Source of the DNA: Paulinella micropora
Taxonomy: Eukaryota > Cercozoa > Imbricatea > Euglyphida
NCBI GenBank assembly: GCA_009731375.1
Contig: BJOX01000106.1
Coordinates: 930,636 to 994,635, forward strand
Length of the DNA stretch: 64,000 nucleotides
Reading direction: 5' to 3'
Positions 62,603-64,000 of the stretch are shown here, in pieces (position 1 is the stretch's first letter; each line of letters starts with the position of its first letter). Under the pieces are notes generated by a model that did no database searches, had not been told where the DNA came from, and saw only the letters and a list, made by a program, of their open reading frames with translations. Both the position numbers and the translations under genes were made by a program.

Positions 62603-63823
62603 TTAACCACATGAGGCCGGGCAAACTTCCGGGTATTTAGGCGTGGGCGGTGGGACACCGTTTTCAATAGGGCAATCGCGCTGGACGAATTCATCATCCT
62701 CTTCGCAGCACAACATGCTCATCGTATTAGGGCGGACAGTACTGCCCGCACCTGAGTTGAAAGCCGGGTCATAACACAGGCCCACCAAGGAATCAGTCGG
62801 ATTCGTGTAAATCATGTGGCTGGTAGTAACTGTTGACTTGGACGGGCAGCCGGCGGAGACGGAGTTGTCCTGTTTGCCGCTGGAGCAGGAAACAGAAGGA
62901 TTCATGCCTCGAGGGTGAGTTGCGGGACACGACATGACGCGAACATTTGGGTTAGTCGAACATGATGTGACACTCCCAACAACCGTCGAATTGCAGGGAA
63001 GATTTGAGGGGGGGTCACAATCCAGTTCAAGGACGTTGAAGCCGCCGTAGTTGAAATATAGTTTTTGGGTGTTGGCCCCCTCCCACTGCAACACGCGGCA
63101 TTTCGCTGCACAACAGCAAACAACGAGATCAGTATATTCATCGCGGGAATGGAAAATATGGTAAGGTCTTTGTATGTCTGTGCATGTTCGAGTATTATAC
63201 GTACAGGCGCAAGGAGGGGTCGTCGTGGTCTTGGTGCTGCCGCCCATGCTGCTCCCGCTCATGTTGCCCATGCCCCCGCCCACCGCGGCCCCAGGATTTT
63301 TGCCTTTGCCATCATCTTTTCCCTTGGCTGCCGCGGCCTCGTAAGCTCCATAGTTAGCCTGGTACAGCTGTGCCTGGAGCCTCGAGGGTAAGCGTATTCT
63401 TGGCCAAGTATGCCACGGTAATAGTCATAAGCACCACCCAAGCGCCCAACGCCAGTTGCCACCAGGACATCGAGCCACATGTCCCTGCGCACGCAAAGCA
63501 ACGGGGTACCAGCACATTTGTGGAAAGCTAGCTTATGCAAAAGACGAAGCAAAAACAAGCAAGGAAATCGTTTTTGGAAGCAGAAAACCATGGCCCAGAT
63601 GTGCATGTCGTACGAAGCCATGACCACAGCTAACGGTTGTATGTCATGGTATTCGGTGACAATCAGTACTACAATCAGAGATCATTGCATTCCAAGCGCT
63701 TGAATTTAGCAGAAGCGAGTGTCATGATTAGAGGAGCTAGTCACCTTTGCGTGAATTCGGTGTCGACAGCAGTCCGTGATCCTCATCCCAGACGTTCGTG
63801 TCCAGCTTGTTGACAGTTTTCAT
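62603..63823 (-). CDS. Cysteine-rich single-pass membrane protein, three exons
   Basis: Exon 1 (63823-63745) encodes MKTVNKLDTNVWDEDHGLLS and ends at AAAG|GTGA. Exon 2 (63484-63205) has SWWQLALGAWVVLMTITVAY, a membrane helix, then a Gly/Ala/Met-rich linker (AAVGGGMGNMSGSSMGG). Exon 3 (63105-62603) carries about 16 Cys, with SKCRVLQWEGANTQKL, LELDCDPPSNLPCNS and MSMLCCEEDDEF. The intron 63204-63106 has strong sites (GTACGT and a TTGTGCAG). The topology should be cytosolic N-terminus and extracellular or lumenal Cys-rich C-terminus held by disulfides. One base in exon 2 near 63373-63378 must be discounted to keep the frame after NTLTLEA, so there is either an indel or a splice I have missed. 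I do not recognise the family. Confidence 0.6.
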
Positions 63824-64000
63824 CTTGGGTTGGACTGGCTCTCCAAGTTCTGCCGTAGACACACCCAAAAAAGAAGCGCGCCAAAAGTGCACGTGGGAAA
63901 AACGACAGTTAATATAAAGGAATGCAAATTACGTAATTTTTAGCAACACAAACAAAGACACGATAGGACTGACATATGTGATTTGATTTTTTGTGAAGTT
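63824..64000 (-). promoter_or_regulatory. Upstream region of the Cys-rich gene
   Basis: About 175 bases before its start codon, containing an AT-rich run with tcctttatattaac (TATA-like on the minus strand as TTAATATAAAGG, about 63908-63919). A weak promoter guess. Confidence 0.3.

Overview
The window is nuclear DNA of an intron-rich microbial eukaryote, probably an alga or other protist; I cannot name the lineage. Three things support this: dozens of small exons with GT..AG borders, an integrated and decaying Polinton-like virus (PLV) of the kind found in protist genomes, and an extreme density of simple repeats, SINEs and fold-back elements.

Layout. 1-476: 3' part of an F-box-like gene. 676-7694: AT-rich block of PLV genes, namely a coiled-coil protein fused to an adenain-type protease, minor capsid (penton), major capsid, and a fibre-like protein on +, then two small ExoX-C-like genes on -. 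Nearly all of them are broken by single-base frameshifts or stops, and the major capsid gene also carries a ~410 bp retroelement flanked by a 14 bp target-site duplication. 7.7-11.2 kb: LINE/SINE debris and simple repeats. 11.2-14.7 kb (-): a non-LTR-type reverse transcriptase pseudogene with FADN instead of the usual FADD/YADD. 14.8-16.6 kb: simple repeats and a fold-back element.

16.8-57.3 kb (+): one P2-type Ca2+-pump-like ATPase gene. I assembled it by hand from about 49 exons (25 to 412 bases). Phases agree at nearly every junction, and the exons carry TGES, PEGLP, DKTGTLT, KGAP, TGD, TGDGVNDAP and NLTTDG. The exceptions are two places next to assembly gaps, where I predict a missing exon, and the unresolved start of the exon ending at 55437. 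The introns are almost wholly microsatellite, SINE and fold-back DNA. The main discovery candidate is that around twenty exons have their 3' or 5' edge, splice site included, copied one to eight times into the adjoining intron, each copy separated by microsatellite. The gene is therefore full of ordered decoy donors (downstream of true donors) and decoy acceptors (upstream of true acceptors). In one case an 18-base copy fits the frame and length as a micro-exon.

57.3-64 kb returns to ordinary AT-rich sequence with a ~330 bp tandem duplication, a few unrecognised ORFs, and on - a three-exon gene for a cysteine-rich, single-pass membrane protein (62603-63823).

Assembly notes. N runs lie at 14759-14852, 15366-15375, 17576-17979, 21130-21685, 32370-32379, 32790-32799, 35559-36503, 40508-40517, 43488-43949, 46180-46189, 47555-47675, 48415-48439, 48833-49040, 53236-53484, 54955-54964, 55379-55388 and 55820-55829. 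Sequence 39275-40507 is repeated, apparently exactly, at 40518-41750 across a 10-N join and is probably an unmerged contig overlap.
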